A DNA stretch of 64,000 nucleotides from Prochilodus magdalenae. Lineage: Eukaryota > Chordata > Actinopteri > Characiformes > Prochilodontidae. The notes beneath the pieces were generated by a model. That model worked only from the letters and a program-made list of their open reading frames with translations, was not told where the DNA came from and made no database searches. The position numbers were made by a program, and so were the translations under genes. Positions within the stretch are counted from its first letter, which is position 1; each line of letters starts with the position of its first letter. Where the stretch lies: positions 1-64,000 of the forward strand of contig JAMWET010001051.1 of NCBI GenBank assembly GCA_024036415.1. Reading direction: 5' to 3'. This document shows, piece by piece, positions 1 through 41,260 of the stretch.

Positions 1-819
1 GAAAGGAAGCCATGGGAAATCAGCGGAAGGTGAAACCAGAAAAACACGACGATTCGGGTTCTTGATTTTTTTTTTTTCGCCAAATCTTTTGTATTGTGAC
101 ACATACAATAATTAAGACAAAGAAACAGTGGGCATCGGTATTCCCCCACCATCACCCCCACCGCACACCTCCTACCCCCTCCCCATAAGAAAATCAATAC
201 TCCTTCCGCAAAGCCCACTTTTGTTGCAATTACAATATAGATTGTTTTGTTATAACAGCAATCTTTAAGTCATGCCACAGGGACTCTCAGCTGTCAGTTC
301 TGTCAACTCAGTGATTGTTGGACGGCTCTGGACCTGTCTGGGAAAATCAAAAGGGTCTATAAATAGTAGGTCTCACAGTTATTGCTTTGCATTAGTTCCG
401 GGGATCCAGTTTCTCAAGCAATCAACACATCAAGATTGAAAAATAAATACACTCTTCACCCCCCAACCCCACCGGACCCTCCTCAGTATCCTCAAGACAA
501 TGGCATTCTTTTCAGTGTTGGTCAGTTGTGTTACAGGCATATGGTGGGGACACATGGAGATTGGCATTATACATTAGGACTACATGTATCTGCAAAATTA
601 GTGATATAGTATTAGATAGCTAGGCTTTACTTGCCCTTTTTTTTTTTGCTTATTAATCTTATATCATGTATTTTATAGGTTAAAAAAAAGTATCATTAGG
701 AGAATTTCAACATCTGTTAATATCAAGTTTAGTGAGGAAAAGCTGTAAGGGACAATGGCAGTCCAGGACAAAGAGTGCAACCCGCTGCTGCTAACTAATC
801 AACCATAACACTTTACCAC

Positions 820-1206
820 AGGACGTGGAGCCCAGGATGCATAATGCAAGTTCTTTTAATAAATTGCAGGGAAACATAAAAACAAAACCAGAAGAGACTA
901 CACAACGGCGAGAGGGGCTACACTCTCAAACAGACAAGGAGAAACTTACAGGGGTATTTCACCTTAAAACACACACAGAGGGCAAGGAACGGCCCGGGAT
1001 GGACCAAAACACCCCAAAAACAACCAAAGGGCACGGACACCGCGGTATAACACACTAGGGGATGACGGAAGGAGACACCCTGGAGAAGGGGCGGAGCCAG
1101 AACCTTAGACCAGACTAAGAGGGCGGAGACAGGACAGTGAGGAGCACAGGGACCAAAAATAAACAGAAGCACCATGACACTGACAGGACATGGTCAGGGG
1201 GGTGTG
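820..1206. repeat. Dispersed-repeat-like block, GC-richer than flanks
   Basis: The block begins near a ggacgtggagcccaggatgc motif and ends at gacaggacatggtcagg and ggggtgtgaca. It differs in composition from its flanks and resembles a common teleost interspersed repeat (probably a retroelement 3' part) from memory. The class is uncertain. Confidence 0.35.
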
Positions 1207-4200
1207 ACACATAAAGGCAGGTGGTTTTCAATAAAGTGGCCCAAAAACTCGTAAAGGGCAACGTTGTGAACCATCCACGAAGCCATTGTACGAGTGATAT
1301 TTTCCACTTTAAATCCTGTAATAATAATTTAGTATCTATTGGACTGAACGTGCGCCGCAAAGGGACTGCGGACGACTCCGAGATGCCCATTCCATTGTTC
1401 ATTACACAGTAAATTTCTGGCAATCAGTGCGTGGGATCTACCATCAGCTCGTATACAGATGCTAAGGGAAACTAGGTGTCGCTGGGCGCTTATAAATAAA
1501 TAATATTCTTCTCTGTGTTCCACACTCCTAACATCCAGCGGATGTGTAACACCTATTTCAGTCCTGTTCCATTCTCTCTGTACAGCGGCGGAACCCTGAT
1601 TGAGTCAATCTTGGATTTCAAGGAGGATCCTGAATCATGGTGTCCCTGACGTCCACCCATGATTGCACACAAAAGGTGCTGCGTGGGGAAGGCTCAGCGG
1701 TTTTAACGATGGAATCCACCATAATACCCTCTGGTCCTGGCTCCGATGTCTTCAGCCATTGGCCTTTGCTTCAGCTCAGCACCATGTTTCCTCCCAGGGA
1801 TTGTAAAACGCAGGAGAAAGTGGTCGTTTAAGGTCATTATATGTCAAGGGGAGCCCAGCGTACCGTACTCTGAATATAGACCAAAAGGTAAAACTGTGAA
1901 GCATTTCAAATCTGTGGTCTGCTAGAAATTGAGGAAATTTTCCCTTGAAATGAACCCAATAAAGGTCCACAAGAGGCCACAGTTGTGAGAGCATTACCAG
2001 ATTTAGCCATGTTTGCCAGTTTGCATGCGTTAAAACTATCAGTTTATAAAGAAACAGTGATTAGCCAAGATTTGAATGCAGTATTAGTTTTCCGTTTAGT
2101 CAAGTTTTTTATTTTTATCTTTTTCTTTTTTTTTTTTTTTTTTTCTTTCTTTCTCTTTTCAGTAGACTTGCTTTAGTTTTTCAGTTAGATTTGTGGAAAT
2201 TGTCCACAGTGCCAAAGTTCTGTCTTACAAGTTTCCTTTTCTGTTTTTAAATGACCCCAAACACGTTTAACAATGCTGAGATCTGGACTCTGGGGTGGGT
2301 GGGCTAGGAACACCAAAAGCTTCTTTGTTTAATTTGCAAATGTGGTTCGCTATTGTTTATTTCCTTTACTCAGTAATGGCTTCTTGATGTCTACACCTCC
2401 TTTCAGACCCATAACACTGTGCTAACTTCTCACTTGTAATGATGGACAAAAATATCTTTTCAGATCTGAAGGAAGAGTAGAACTTGATAGAATAACACTG
2501 TAAGCATGGTTTAAGGACAGTTTTGGTGGTCTACCAGGTCTTGCACAGTTGTCAATGTCAATGTATCTGTACAGCCTTCTGTGAAGCACCATATTTGGGA
2601 AAAGAGATGTATGAGGAACCTTTAATGAACTATCGAATAACCAAACAGGAACCTAAAGGTGTATGTCATGAAGCTGGAGTGAGATGCTGTTGTTTGTTCT
2701 GATCAGGTCTCCTCAGCACTTCAGGTTCTATGGATACAGCCACAATTAATCCTGATAAATCACCTACTTCAGTCACCAGCTGTCCACTGACATTTGCAGA
2801 ATCCGCTCCCTTGGACATTCGGAAGAGCATTAGCACCTTGCATAAACTTGATCGATGTGTTCACATGAGTCCAATCTCTGCTTATTACGTGAGTCATGCT
2901 GTCAGAATAGGCCATACGAAAGCAACAGCCCTTCATTTCTTTAATATAGGGGCCAGTGACTAAGCTGCTCGATATAACAATAGCATCTTTGTGCCTCTGT
3001 TCTGACACCATGGCATCCAAGACGGTAAAAACCTCATAGCGACACAGTTTCTCTCCAATGATGAGATATTTTTCACCCTCGGCCTTCGTTACCTTCCAGC
3101 ATAAAACAATGTGATTGAGATTCCCTGGACAGCCCCCCCCGGACACACATCATCCTGAGTGTCAAGTAACACACGGCCGGCGATTGTCTTGCCACTTCCA
3201 AACTACGCGAGGTGAGGGTGTAAAGTCATACTGCAGCTCCTATCAAACAGACACGCCCTCCAACAGCCGGCCCAAAAATACCAGTTGCTGAGAGCCATGG
3301 GGCCCGTCTGCAGTGGGGGGAGCCTCCTTTTAAAGCACGCCTTTGGGGGTGGTGTGGTTATGAACAAGCTTGGCTGGGAAGGCTGCGGGACAGCTGCCGA
3401 AAGGCTCGAGTGTTGCTGGCAGGCCTCTGTTACGGCATACTTCCTGCCCATCACAGGGGGTGTGCTGGCAGAACTGCAAGGTAAACAATGCCCTTTACCA
3501 CATACTTACGCTAAAGTAAAGGAATACTCTACAGTTTTCCAGCTGAATCTCTACTGGCCAAATATCTAGTATACAGTCATCAGAGGGGAACCTTCAGAGA
3601 ATTCTAGGCCTTCAGAGAAAGCACAATGATTTCTAAGAACTAAATATATACAGTTTAGTATTGATTTACAATTTTTCTCCAGTAGAATCGGCCAACCAAT
3701 CAAAGCCACTTCCATTGATTTAGACCTTGCAGTTGGACCAAAGGCTTCATGTGTCATATTAACCACCAACATTTTGATTTTCAATCAATGGGTCCAATTT
3801 ACTGTAGGAAAATCTACATTTCAGGCCTTCTGGAAGTTCTGTAAACGCCACTGACTGTGAATATGACTGGTAGTCTAACCAGGTTTTATAGTCTACAGCC
3901 CCTGGGAAGACGCTGTATCTCAGTCTGCTTGGTTTTGTATGGATGGCCCTGTACCGCTTGCCAGATGGTAGTCATAAAGTGGGTGTCCAGGTTCTGCTGT
4001 GTCTCTACTGATATTGTGGCCCTTCTTCTTTATTCGACTGGCATAGACACTGTCCAGGTAGGGGAGGTCAGTCCCAATTCGTTCAGCTGCCCTGACCACA
4101 CAGTACAGATCCTTTCTCTCTGTGCAGCTGTAATACCATATGATCATACAGTGGGAGAGGATACTCTCAGTGTGGGCTTTGAGCAATTGTATGTTCTTGT

Positions 4201-4485
4201 ACCAATGGTATGTGCACATAGAGACTTGTGAGAAAAAGTATTAAATAGTTGGGGAAAAAATCTGATCCTAAGAAGCATTTCTCTCGCTATCAACACAGTA
4301 GTTACTTTGTACCCACGCCATCCACTAACTCATTTTAGTACATTTTAGTGTTTTTATTGTGTTTCATTCAACTCAGGAAAGAGTTGGCTGATGAGTTGAG
4401 GCAGGAGTGGGTGTGCAAGGCTAGTTCAGCCCCATATTTAGGGAACAAGGTCGATCATTTTTTTAGACCATTAAACCATTTACAC

Positions 4486-4790
4486 TGAACGGTCACTATA
4501 TCAGGAACTCCAACTTTGTAAGGTCGGCCTTGGTGGTGTGGAGTTACAGATTATAGCTCATCTGTTGTCATGCAGACTTTGTCAGCCATCCTCTACTCCA
4601 TTTATCACTGGTCAGTTTTTGACCACAGAAGCACAGTTGGTGCTGGTAGAAGTATCTAGCACAACAGTGTTGCTGGGGTTTATACCCAAATCAGTGCCAT
4701 TGCCAGGTGGAAAGCGGTCCATCACTCAAAAATATTCAGCCATCAGCAGTTATGTGGTCATAAACTGACCAATGATGAATTGAGTTGAGA
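4486..4790. repeat. DNA-transposon-like interspersed repeat
   Basis: It carries the phrases actgaacggtcactatatca, ggtcagtttttgaccacaga and gtggtcataaactgaccaatg. The central pair forms an imperfect inverted repeat (gtcagtttttgaccacaga against tgtggtcataaactgac). I know this pattern from a non-autonomous DNA repeat of ostariophysan fish; the subclass is not certain. Confidence 0.5.
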
Positions 4791-5957
4791 GTGGCTGTCA
4801 AATTGTGTAACAGATGGGCCATTTATGAGTTTCAGCTACGTATGCTATTGTAATGAAAGCACAAAAGTGCATTATAGGAGTGTTCCATAACCAGGATTTA
4901 CTGGAAAATACTGGAAGAGGAGAACACACTTTGGTTTTTTTTAGTATTTCAGCAAAAAAACAAACAAAAAAAAATTGTATAAGCAACCTCCACATGGAAA
5001 TGACAGTCATTAAAAGCAAGCACCACTTTAATTTAATTTAATCTGACGTCAAATTTAAGTCGACGTTCTGTATTGTCAAATGAGCTAGTCAACAATATAG
5101 GATTAGTGTTGTTTATTTGGGGAAGGCATAACTTAGTAACACTGCATTTAAACCATGTCCTGGCTAGCAGTGCAATTTACTTACATGATTCAAAAGCATG
5201 CTACAGTATATTACAGTCATCAAAAGGTTAACCTGTTTAACTACATACAGTAAACTATCCATGTCACAGTTTCCCCAATGTTCCCTTTAGTCAATTTGCC
5301 GAGACATGTTCGGTTCTTCACTAAAGCTGCATTATGTAAGTTTTGGAAATTTGGAGACATCTCTGGTGGAAATGTGTTATTGCACACAATGTGCAGAGGA
5401 ACATTTTGTAACGCTTGGGACTCGGACCCCAACGAGCAGATGAATCTGATAATTGCAAGCATTTTTTAAGCAGTATTCAAGAGAAAACGTAGTGAAGCAT
5501 GTATCTTCTGAGGACATGGTGAACGGTCATCATATGTTCTTCAGTATAATGTGGCAGACGTTCCTTTTGTGCATCCAATAATAATATAGAAACATATAAA
5601 GTGATGGAAAATCCAACCTGACACTTCTGATTTTTACACTTGTACAGCGTGCCGTATACTGGTGCACATACACCATGTTTAGAATAGTTTTGGGCTGACT
5701 TCCTGGCCTCATAGCTCCGGTGCAAAACTAAAGCAACTACAGACACCAAACATGTATTGACTGACTGACCACATACAGAGTGAAGGAGGACACTGAGCCA
5801 TTTTTGGACAAACTTTTTTTTGTGTGTGTGTTTAAAGACTTTATTCTGCTTTAGGGATAATTAGAATCATATGTTAAATATTATGATATATGTTACTAAT
5901 ATGTGTGTAATATGTATAGTATATCTTATTAAATACAACTTTAGAATGCACAACACC

Positions 5958-6420
5958 TTGAACCTTGAGGAGGATGGGCTACAACAACAGAAGACCATGT
6001 AGAACCCTTTTTTGTCAGGTGAAAGCTGAGTTGCAATGGGCTTACGCTCACTACAACTGGTCAGTTGAAGATAAATGTGGCCTGGTCAGAAGTCCTGATT
6101 TCAGTTCAAGGACACCAATAATAACCTCAAAATCTGGCACCAAAAGCTTAAGTCCATAGACATAAGCTGCCGTGTGGCAACAGTCCAGGCTGGTGGAACT
6201 GGTGTAGTGATCTGGGGAATGTTTTAATCACATGCTTTGAAACTTTCAAAGACCAATCAGTCCCCTTCTGAATGCCATAGCCTATTGGAGTATTGTTGCT
6301 GACCATGCACATCACATCATGACCACAATGTACCAACTTCTACTGGCTACTTCCAGCTTCAGAAAGCAACACAAAGCCAACATCTTATGACCTTGACAAT
6401 GAGTTCAAAGCTCATCTGTA
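5958..6420 (+). pseudogene. Decayed Tc1/mariner-type transposase fragment
   Basis: Conceptual translation on the + strand gives RRMGYNNRRPCRTLF, NWSVEDKCGLVRS (a worn first-aspartate block), then VQAGGTGVVIWGMF (the GGxxxxxWG block), then SIVADHAHHIMTT, spread over several frames with stops. The order matches DDE transposases of the IS630/Tc1/mariner group. It is a dead fragment, cut off near 6420 by unrelated repeat-like DNA. Confidence 0.6.
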
Positions 6421-6639
6421 CCCAGATAGCACACGGATGTGGGGTACGGCACGGCTAGCTCACTGTCGGCATTGGTAATCTGCCCCACATATTTAAAATA
6501 TGCATTTGGCCTACCTGTTTCAAACAGATCTGGCCCGCTTCTGGCACAGGCACAGCAGAGTTACCAACTTTTGGTTAACATGTGGGCTTAATAGTAGTGA
6601 GGAAATTTCACGACTTGTTGCACAAGTGGTACCAAGGTA

Positions 6640-6808
6640 TCCTACTGGATTTCACTGAGCCACCCATTCTTTCTCTAATGTCTGTAGGAGCAGTTGGCAT
6701 GCCTAGGTGCTTGGTTTTATACACCTGTGGCCATGGAAGTGATTGGAACACCTGAGTTTAGGGATTTGGATGAGTGAGTGAATACTTTTGCCAATATAGT
6801 GTATAGGT
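6640..6808. repeat. Terminal part of a Tc1/mariner-type element
   Basis: It ends with gagtgaatacttttgccaat then atagtgtat, which I recognise as the inverted-repeat end of a very common fish mariner-like family. It may be the right end of the element whose transposase remains at 5958-6420, since both are on the same strand and in the right order. Confidence 0.5.
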
Positions 6809-9800
6809 AAGTAATGAAGTGCTTATTCAAGTAAGATCATCATAGATGCGTTTTTGTTCCACATGGATGACTGAACAAACAAACAAACAAAGCAAGCAAA
6901 CAAAACAAAACAAGCAGTTAAAGCAAACGTGCCGCTTGCATGAGTAATTTGCATACAAGACAGGCTCAGTAACAAGCCGCTGAAAGACCAGAGGCAGTTT
7001 ACACTGGCGAAATAAGAACACGCTGTGGTTAATTTTATATGGTGGCGAAATGCAATCAGTCATGTGGTTGCATCATGAGCTTGGGCTGAGTTTGCTGAAT
7101 CAGTGATTCTAAGTATTGCTCTGTAATTCTGTGCCATGCACTGCTTTTAAGTCAACCTTCAAGAAGTATCTCGAAGCATCGTTTTGGCAACAACAGCCTG
7201 AACTCTGACTCTAACGGCTCTCACGGACTGTGCCGGCATTCGTCTCAGTTTAAATTAAAACGGTGTCTCTCTTAATGTTTGCTCTTTCCTCTCTAAGGTT
7301 CTAGTTTCAGCTTGAGACTCGCTTACAAAAACCGCCTGCTTGCTGCTGCTCCGCATTATGAGTCAGCTTCCAAGGCTGGTTCAATTGATTTTCTTTTTTC
7401 ATTATTCTCATTGTTTTATCATGCAACTTTCTGTGCTTGTTGTGTTTGTCTCATTATCTTCTTATATTCTTGCAGGGTGGCCTAGGCAGTCCTGATGGCT
7501 TAAGAGCAGTTATTTCCCTTTATTTACATGCTAATATGATTTACATGGGGGGGCTTAGATGAATGATTGTGTAGTTGGGTTGAAGGGTGTTGAAGAAGCC
7601 TTGGCTCAAGGCATGTGTGTGAGATGTTCCAAGAAACACCTTAAAGGGCAATTCCACCATTTTATTCAAACAATCATGAAACTGGTACGTTGTAAACGTC
7701 ATCCGAGGAGTTTGATGCTTCTAAAACCTTCCTTACAGAAAACTATAGCATACAGTTATGATGGCAATGTACATGTAGGATGTTGTGAGGATAAATAGCC
7801 CCCTTATGTATTCAAATCTACCACAAATTCACTATCATCAACACTACATATAAAAACATGGTGGTTTTAGATTGTAGGTAAGACGGCTGTATTAGTGTTA
7901 ATATCAAAACTGTCATGACACTGCTAACACAACCAGACACAGAAATTAGAACACATAGAAAGAGCTTCCTTCCTCAGGTCATCACTTTCATAAACAGCTG
8001 ACCAGTCACATCATCTGTGGACCATAGTTGCTCCTGTTCCTCCAGAGTTCTCACCGGTTTGACTCACATGCCAGACTATACACTACAGATAACACATTGT
8101 TAACAAAGCATGTCTCCACCTGTGAATATGACTATTTACTTGCCAAAAATGGAGCATCTTATTTAGGTCAAGCCCCTTCATTATTCTTGCAAAATGGCAA
8201 ATGGTTATTATCAGCACAAGCCACAAGCTTTCAAAAAGAAAGATCCTGCGGCAGGACCACCTACCAGTGAAACAGTCACTGTGCCTCAGGCTAAGAAAAC
8301 CAAGTAACCAAGTAAACCAAAGTAGAAACCAAAACAAAGAAAACATAACACTGATTCTTATCACAGTGCGACAAAACCAAACACATGGGCAAAATGTCTT
8401 CAGGTGACTCAGATCTCATTTGCTTCTTACTTATAATGGCATTGGGTGAGCTTCTGTCCATTCTGGAAAAAGTAAATGGGAACACAGAGTTTCACTCAAA
8501 TCTCTCTAACTCAGACTGAGGCCCGCTTCAGCTGATTACTCAGGGTACTTGGATGGGAATATATTGTGGGCAGGACATGATTTTCTTCTTCAGAATTTGA
8601 TTGGGCTGTGAAAAGTGGACACTCCACAAGGAACACATGATCCGATTCTGGCGGTCATCAGACTCTGCTTGTGTTGCAGAAAAACCAAAAGAGAAAAATA
8701 AAATAAAGAGAAACAATAGTGATACTGCCTGTCTAGGTAGGCCCCAACCTTCCCACCTCAACCATACCAACCCAAATAGACCAAACACAGAATCCTAATC
8801 TCAAGAGGTATATTTATTAGCGATTAAGGAAAGCAACAAACTTCAGACGTGGTCTAAGCCCTAAAACCGAAACATTCTCCTCCCAATTCACCAACTTACA
8901 TAACCAAAGGAAAACCACAGTGGGAAATACGGAAAACATAACCTAATATAAGAGAACTTCCTAAACACAAACACAAGCTAACCCCAAAAGAAGACACCTC
9001 CTACAGCGTCCAGCATCACAGTTCAACTGTTGCTCTGAACAACAGGCCCTTCAATGGTAAAAAACATTTAGGTCACCTGTAACTTCTTATTAATGAGAAG
9101 AGTTTATGGTGAAGCTGAGGGTTTAGGTAAGATGCCCAAAATGTATATTTGACCACATTAGTGTACATTACTGTGCACTAGCACATTTCCAGGTAGCATT
9201 AGAGCAGTTTTGGAACAGATACTACTGCAACTAAACTAACGATTGGACATTTTGTCAGCCTGATTTGTCTCTGTCTTCTGCCTTTGTTGAGTTTAGTAGG
9301 TATGTCACATCACTGTGTACATCACATATATGTAATAAGACGCCCACAGTGTTTTATTTACAGTACATTTCAGTACCTATAGGAAGAATTCTGTATATGC
9401 ACATGCTCCAGTGCAGGATCATTTAGTGCTGTCCAGTGTTCCAGCAGCAGGCTCATGGCTGGAGGACATCTTGTTATGTGAGCAAAAGACCATGCTGTTC
9501 TGTACAGGGATGCTGACAGATTCTTGTGGAGGAAGAAGATGTTACATAAATGCATTTAGAAAAAATAAAAATCATTTTTCTTCTTCTTCTTCTGTCATTA
9601 TTGTCATTATTGTTATTATCCTAATATGTCTTATGAGATCTATCATCTAAACCAGCATGTCTGTGTGTTCTTGACAGCACAAATGCCCACTGATACAAAA
9701 TCAGACATGAGATATAAGTATGTTCCAGACCATATACAGGCCTCTGGGTACAGTTATTGGTGGGCCACAAAGTACCACATTAGCAGCATACTAACCGCAG

Positions 9801-10685
9801 TGCTGGGCACAAGAGTAAACAATAGCAAGGTCACACATACATTAACGAGAGCACAGGTCAACAAAAACCCAACCCAAAGCATGTGTCCACTCTTCACAAG
9901 AAAGTTTACTTTAGTGAAACTTACATCAATTAGTTTTTTAATTAAAGCAACAGCGATTATAGAAAATGAAGCACTGAGGGAAAATAGGGAGAGCATCAGG
10001 AATCAGCAGCAATACAGAAACAAATTAGTTCTTTTTTGTCACAGTGCTGTTAGCAGGCTTTTTACAGGTTATTGTAATTGCCCACCCACGGTGTCCCATA
10101 CCCCCCTAGGGGGTTTTTTTGGGCTCCGGCTCTGGCCCTGGGTACACACCCCTAAGACCCACAGGCCCTGTTTCAGATATACTGTATAAATACCAATGTA
10201 GAATAAAAATCTCATATGTAATACTGAACAGGTCCGATATGTATTATTCGTAAATGTATTTATTTCTTTCAAATCATTTATTGAATTATTTTGTTATAGT
10301 TAAATATATATGTATTATTTATATAAACTCATCATCAAAAGTTTCACTGCAGAAGGAAGTCAGACTGCAATCCTATTCGGAAGGAAGGTAAAGGTGACCA
10401 GGAACAATAAGTGATGATAAATGTAGACTGATATGTACACTATTAATTGAGCTACACATACAGAAGCAGTGTCTCTCAGTATGGTGTCAGGGCACCATGT
10501 TCACTAACGCAGCATGCCAGCCGTCTCGGCATGAAGTGGTGGGAGTTGCTTATGGTGTTCTGTGATAATCCATGCACCACAGCTTGAATATTCTCACACA
10601 TTTCCTGTAGATTTTGTGGAAGGGGTGGGGGTAGAGTCACACCAGGCCTTGTGGACATGTGATACGTGACAGTAAGCATGTGTGG

Positions 10686-10805
10686 CCCAAAACCACGTGG
10701 AAAACTCTGGTTCCATTAACATGCATTAAAGTCAAATGAGGTTTTTGGCGTCTCCTGTAAAGTTGTCATTTTGGAGATCCATTTTGTCCTTGTACAGCAA
10801 TGCTA
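10686..10805. repeat. Fragment related to the MITE at 14946-15194
   Basis: It shares the order ctctggttccatt, catta, aatgaggtttttggc, ctcctgtaa, gttg and ggagat with 15098-15172. It lacks an intact terminal inverted repeat (only a worn tgtccttgtacagcaatg). Confidence 0.55.
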
Positions 10806-10848
10806 GTGTAATATAATGTAATGTTAGCATGGACCACAAACTCAAAGG

Positions 10849-10945
10849 AATGTTTCCAAACTCTTGCGGATTTAATGCCATGAAGAACTGAGGCTGTTTT
10901 GAGGGCAAAGTGAGGTCGTATCCAGTATTAGTATAGTGTTGAGTA
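10849..10945. repeat. Remnant of a fish DNA-transposon repeat
   Basis: The order aaactcttgcgga, aatgccatgaagaactgagg, ctgttttgagggcaaag and ccagtattagtatagtgtt recalls the 3' part of the family whose terminal repeat reads tggccactttatta. Recognition is from memory; the copy is short. Confidence 0.4.
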
Positions 10946-11520
10946 AGTGTTTATAGATAGCAATGGCATTTTTAGTTCTTTACATGTGTATAGCTTTCCA
11001 TGAAGCATATCCACAGAATGTCCAGTACAGCACAGGTGCTAAGCACATCACTTTCTAACATGTTCACTGTAGTTCAATTCCATCATCCCTCAAAGAAGTT
11101 TAGTATCACTGAGATTACTAGTGATTTATCAGTCCGCTCAGGCTTTAGCAGGAACCTCAGGATCTATGAAGAAGCTGTTTAAGAGTTATTCCTTAGACTA
11201 TGTCTACACACCATGCAACGACTGCTTTATTTGAAATGTACCTGCATTTTATTTAAAATTCCCTCCATTGAGTTTGTACCTGTTCTACCCACAATCCACT
11301 GTACCAGTGCCCACCAAGTTAATGTCATCAGCTGTAAGGATGCTGGATTAATAGTACAGGATTGGCAGGCATCTCTCCAGACTTCAGCATCTTCGTAAAG
11401 TTTCTTCGGCTGACTAAAAGCCATCACAGGGGAGGGGGAGGGTGGTTACAGCGGGAACTAGCAGTTATTCTGAACCAACTCTCAAGCACATACATAAGCC
11501 TTTAGTCCTGTCTTTATGGC

Positions 11521-12071
11521 AGAGATGGATGAACTACATATACCATGTACCTGATATAAAGATGAGATACCCAAGGTAAAATACTCCTTCAGTAAAAGTC
11601 CCTCCCCTTAGACCTCCACCTGAGTAAAGGTACTAAAGTATTTACCTTCAAGTGTACTTAAGTATAGAAAGTAAAAGTAGCATGGTTTCCTATGGCTGTA
11701 ATGTTTTATTATTATTTCCTAAACAAGTCTCTTAATCTCTTAATCAACTCATTCTAGGTGAAGTAACTCTAGTGTCACTCTCATTAATTAGTCTGTCACT
11801 GATGTCTAACCAAATGATCAAAGTCAAAGTACAAAACACTGAAAGAGAACAGTTTCCATTAGCTGGGACCAAGCTCTGTCCAACAGGTCAAGACAAGCTC
11901 AAAACAAAAGTCCCTGCTGTATTTCGTTTTCACATGTTACGTTTTAATGCACACAGAAACCAGAAGGAAGAACAGATTTGGCCATAATGTAGTTAAATAA
12001 AGTACAGATACATGAAAAGACTTCTTAAGTACAGTAAGTAATTAAATTTACTGCATTACTGTCCACCACAG
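11521..12071. repeat. Non-autonomous DNA element with terminal inverted repeats, about 550 bp
   Basis: The left end runs agagatggatgaactac, then gagatacccaaggtaaaat and tactaaagtatttacc. The right end runs aagtacagatacatgaaaag then tactgtccacca. This is a common teleost MITE pattern with aagtac-rich ends. A truncated inverted relative lies at 15944-16096. Confidence 0.6.
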
Positions 12072-12850
12072 GGAATATTTCCATTTACTTCCGCATGCCT
12101 GTAATGAATGCTATGCCTACAGAAAAGAACACATAAAGATGGTTTTTTGGGCTCAGGCATTTTTCTGTCAGATAGAATGTACAGTATTCTAAATATTTGT
12201 AATAGAAGAAAGTCACACTTGTCAAGGCTTTCACATCTGGTCCTTATAAAGAACTTAATACATGATCACCTCCCACACACTTGAAGATGCAGGCTGTAAC
12301 CACAGTGAACAGGGAGGGTTGCTGACCCACATATATAAGAAGCAGCTGAGCGTCACTGGTCCTTTAGCAACTGACGACAGGGAGAGGATTTCTCCGAAGA
12401 GCAGTGATGGGGATATACTGTGAGCAGGGGTAAATACTAGCATGTGCTGATGAAGAACTGTAGCACTGTATGTAGCTGTTCTCAGTTGACGATGAAGCTA
12501 ACTAAATGTCATTAGGCCCTGTGTAATTACACTGTAGGGTGTAGACAAGGACAGAACATACCTTTCTGTAACTGCATGGATGTGTATGCGATGGAATTGA
12601 TTTCAGTCTGAGCTCACTGATGACATTGCTGATGGGAACATTTCAGTTGGTACACCCCAGTTATTTTGTCTCATAGTTAGCAGTGAGTGGTACATTGTGT
12701 GAGCTATACAGTAACTAGTTATGTTTCTTTTATTACATAAAGAGGTATTCATTTCTGTCAGCGGTGTGGAAACACTTTCAGTCTGACGTAAAACAGCGAG
12801 GCAACTCTTTGGTGAGAGTTTTGCCTTATGTACAGTATTTATATTACTGA

Positions 12851-12975
12851 CACTGCATTTATGGCAGATGCTTTTATTTAGAGAGGCTTTAATTATGTTT
12901 ACAGAGGTTGGTGTATGTAGCAGTAGGCATCAAGGACTGGTGGTATAGCAAGTTGTTTCTGCACAGGCAGGGATA
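12851..12975. repeat. SINE-like short interspersed repeat
   Basis: It contains gcatttatggcagatgcttt tatttagagag, then a gtagcaggc-type middle and gggatacgaaccc. This resembles the fish repeat with a cagacgcttttatcc core; a related fragment is at 63720-63840. Confidence 0.45.
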
Positions 12976-13719
12976 CGAACCCTTTTTACAATGCTACAAT
13001 GCTAATAAACCCATAGCAAATAAATTAATAAATAAATAAATAATCTTTAGTTCAGTTAATGCAGGATCTATAAATTGCACCCCATTATCTAGGTACAGTT
13101 TATGTTTGCTCTTGTGTCTCAGACACAATGGAGTTGGAACTTTGCCTGGAACAAGGCAATGGATAGTGTTATGTATATTATACCTACTATGATCTAAGCT
13201 AATCTAATATTGCGGCTTTATCAGCAAATATCCAGCTCATTAACTCAACTCAGTATCAGCTGACAATTATTTATTATTTATTTATTTATTATTAATTATT
13301 AGGAATTATTTTTAAAGTATGTTTTGTATAGTTTCAATAAACTTTTTTCTTACTCTGACATTTTAAGCTTTCTTGATAAATCGCTTTGCTAAAATAATAA
13401 TTCTGTAAAAAATAATAAATGCTTTTTGGATATTCTTACAGTGGTGCTGTTAATTTAACGCCATCAATCAGCTGATGTTCTCTGTCATAAAACAACTTTG
13501 TGGCTCAAATTATAACAAAACTTTGCAGATCAATTTTCTTCTTGGATATGAACTTTTTTCCTACATCATTTGAAAAGGCTTGCTGCTGTTTACGCTGTAT
13601 GAACACTTCATGATGAATATTCCAAGACGAATCCTTCACATAACTTGTTCTCTTATAAAGTTAATAATTTACGGGTCTGTACCAAACTCATAACTGCTTG
13701 TGTTGAATTTCCTTCTCAG

Positions 13720-40874
<27,155 letters not shown>

Positions 40875-41260
40875 AGTTGTATATACTCGCCAGTCTCTTT
40901 TCAGTAACCAGTAAGCTAGTCTGTATTTCTCAATGTCTTATAGGGCTGCACAGCATACTATTCTTAAAGTGTTCTTGTGAAATTGATCTAAATCTGAATT
41001 AGATATACAGCACCCCCATCCTAACCACCGCCCGCTTTGAAATTATCATCACCACCTACAGAACAGTCAGGTCATTAACAAATATGCTGAATTTGACACT
41101 TCCTTAACACTGTACATATGTTTTGGGAAAATACAAGAACAAAATAAAATACAATAAATAATAGTCATATATTTCAATGAATAATTTACACACATACCCA
41201 ACAGATATATCTTCATGCATTATGAAATTAACCTGTTTGTTTATGCTTCAATAAAGACAA
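40875..41260 (+). promoter_or_regulatory. Probable 3' UTR with candidate polyadenylation signals
   Basis: After the stop codon there is AT-rich DNA with AATAAA hexamers at 41143-41148, 41153-41158 and 41250-41255. They are plausible 3' end signals for the kelch mRNA. Which one is used cannot be told from sequence. Confidence 0.5.

Larger units (their letters stand above)
1..13719. other. Upstream flank or intron of the kelch gene, repeat-rich
   Basis: No exon is recognisable. Open frames here are short and lack family motifs. A T-run lies near 2115-2145. A GC-richer block at 3200-3480 has open frames on both strands but no recognisable product. Stretches between the separately listed repeats (1-820, 1206-4485, 6810-10685, 12072-12850, 12976-13719) hold nothing I can name. 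If the BTB exon is upstream of the window, this is intronic. Confidence 0.5.

Noticed and set aside
2769..3146. 125-codon open frame on the minus strand, plus GC-rich frames at 3203-3569
   Set aside because: I could not match either to a family, and no flanking exons or motifs support them. 2180-2700 may be a very old DNA transposon, but I cannot show it.
9626..10189. 187-codon open frame on the + strand
   Set aside because: It has no recognisable domain or splice context and passes through composition unlike coding DNA. A chance frame is more likely, though a search would be decisive.
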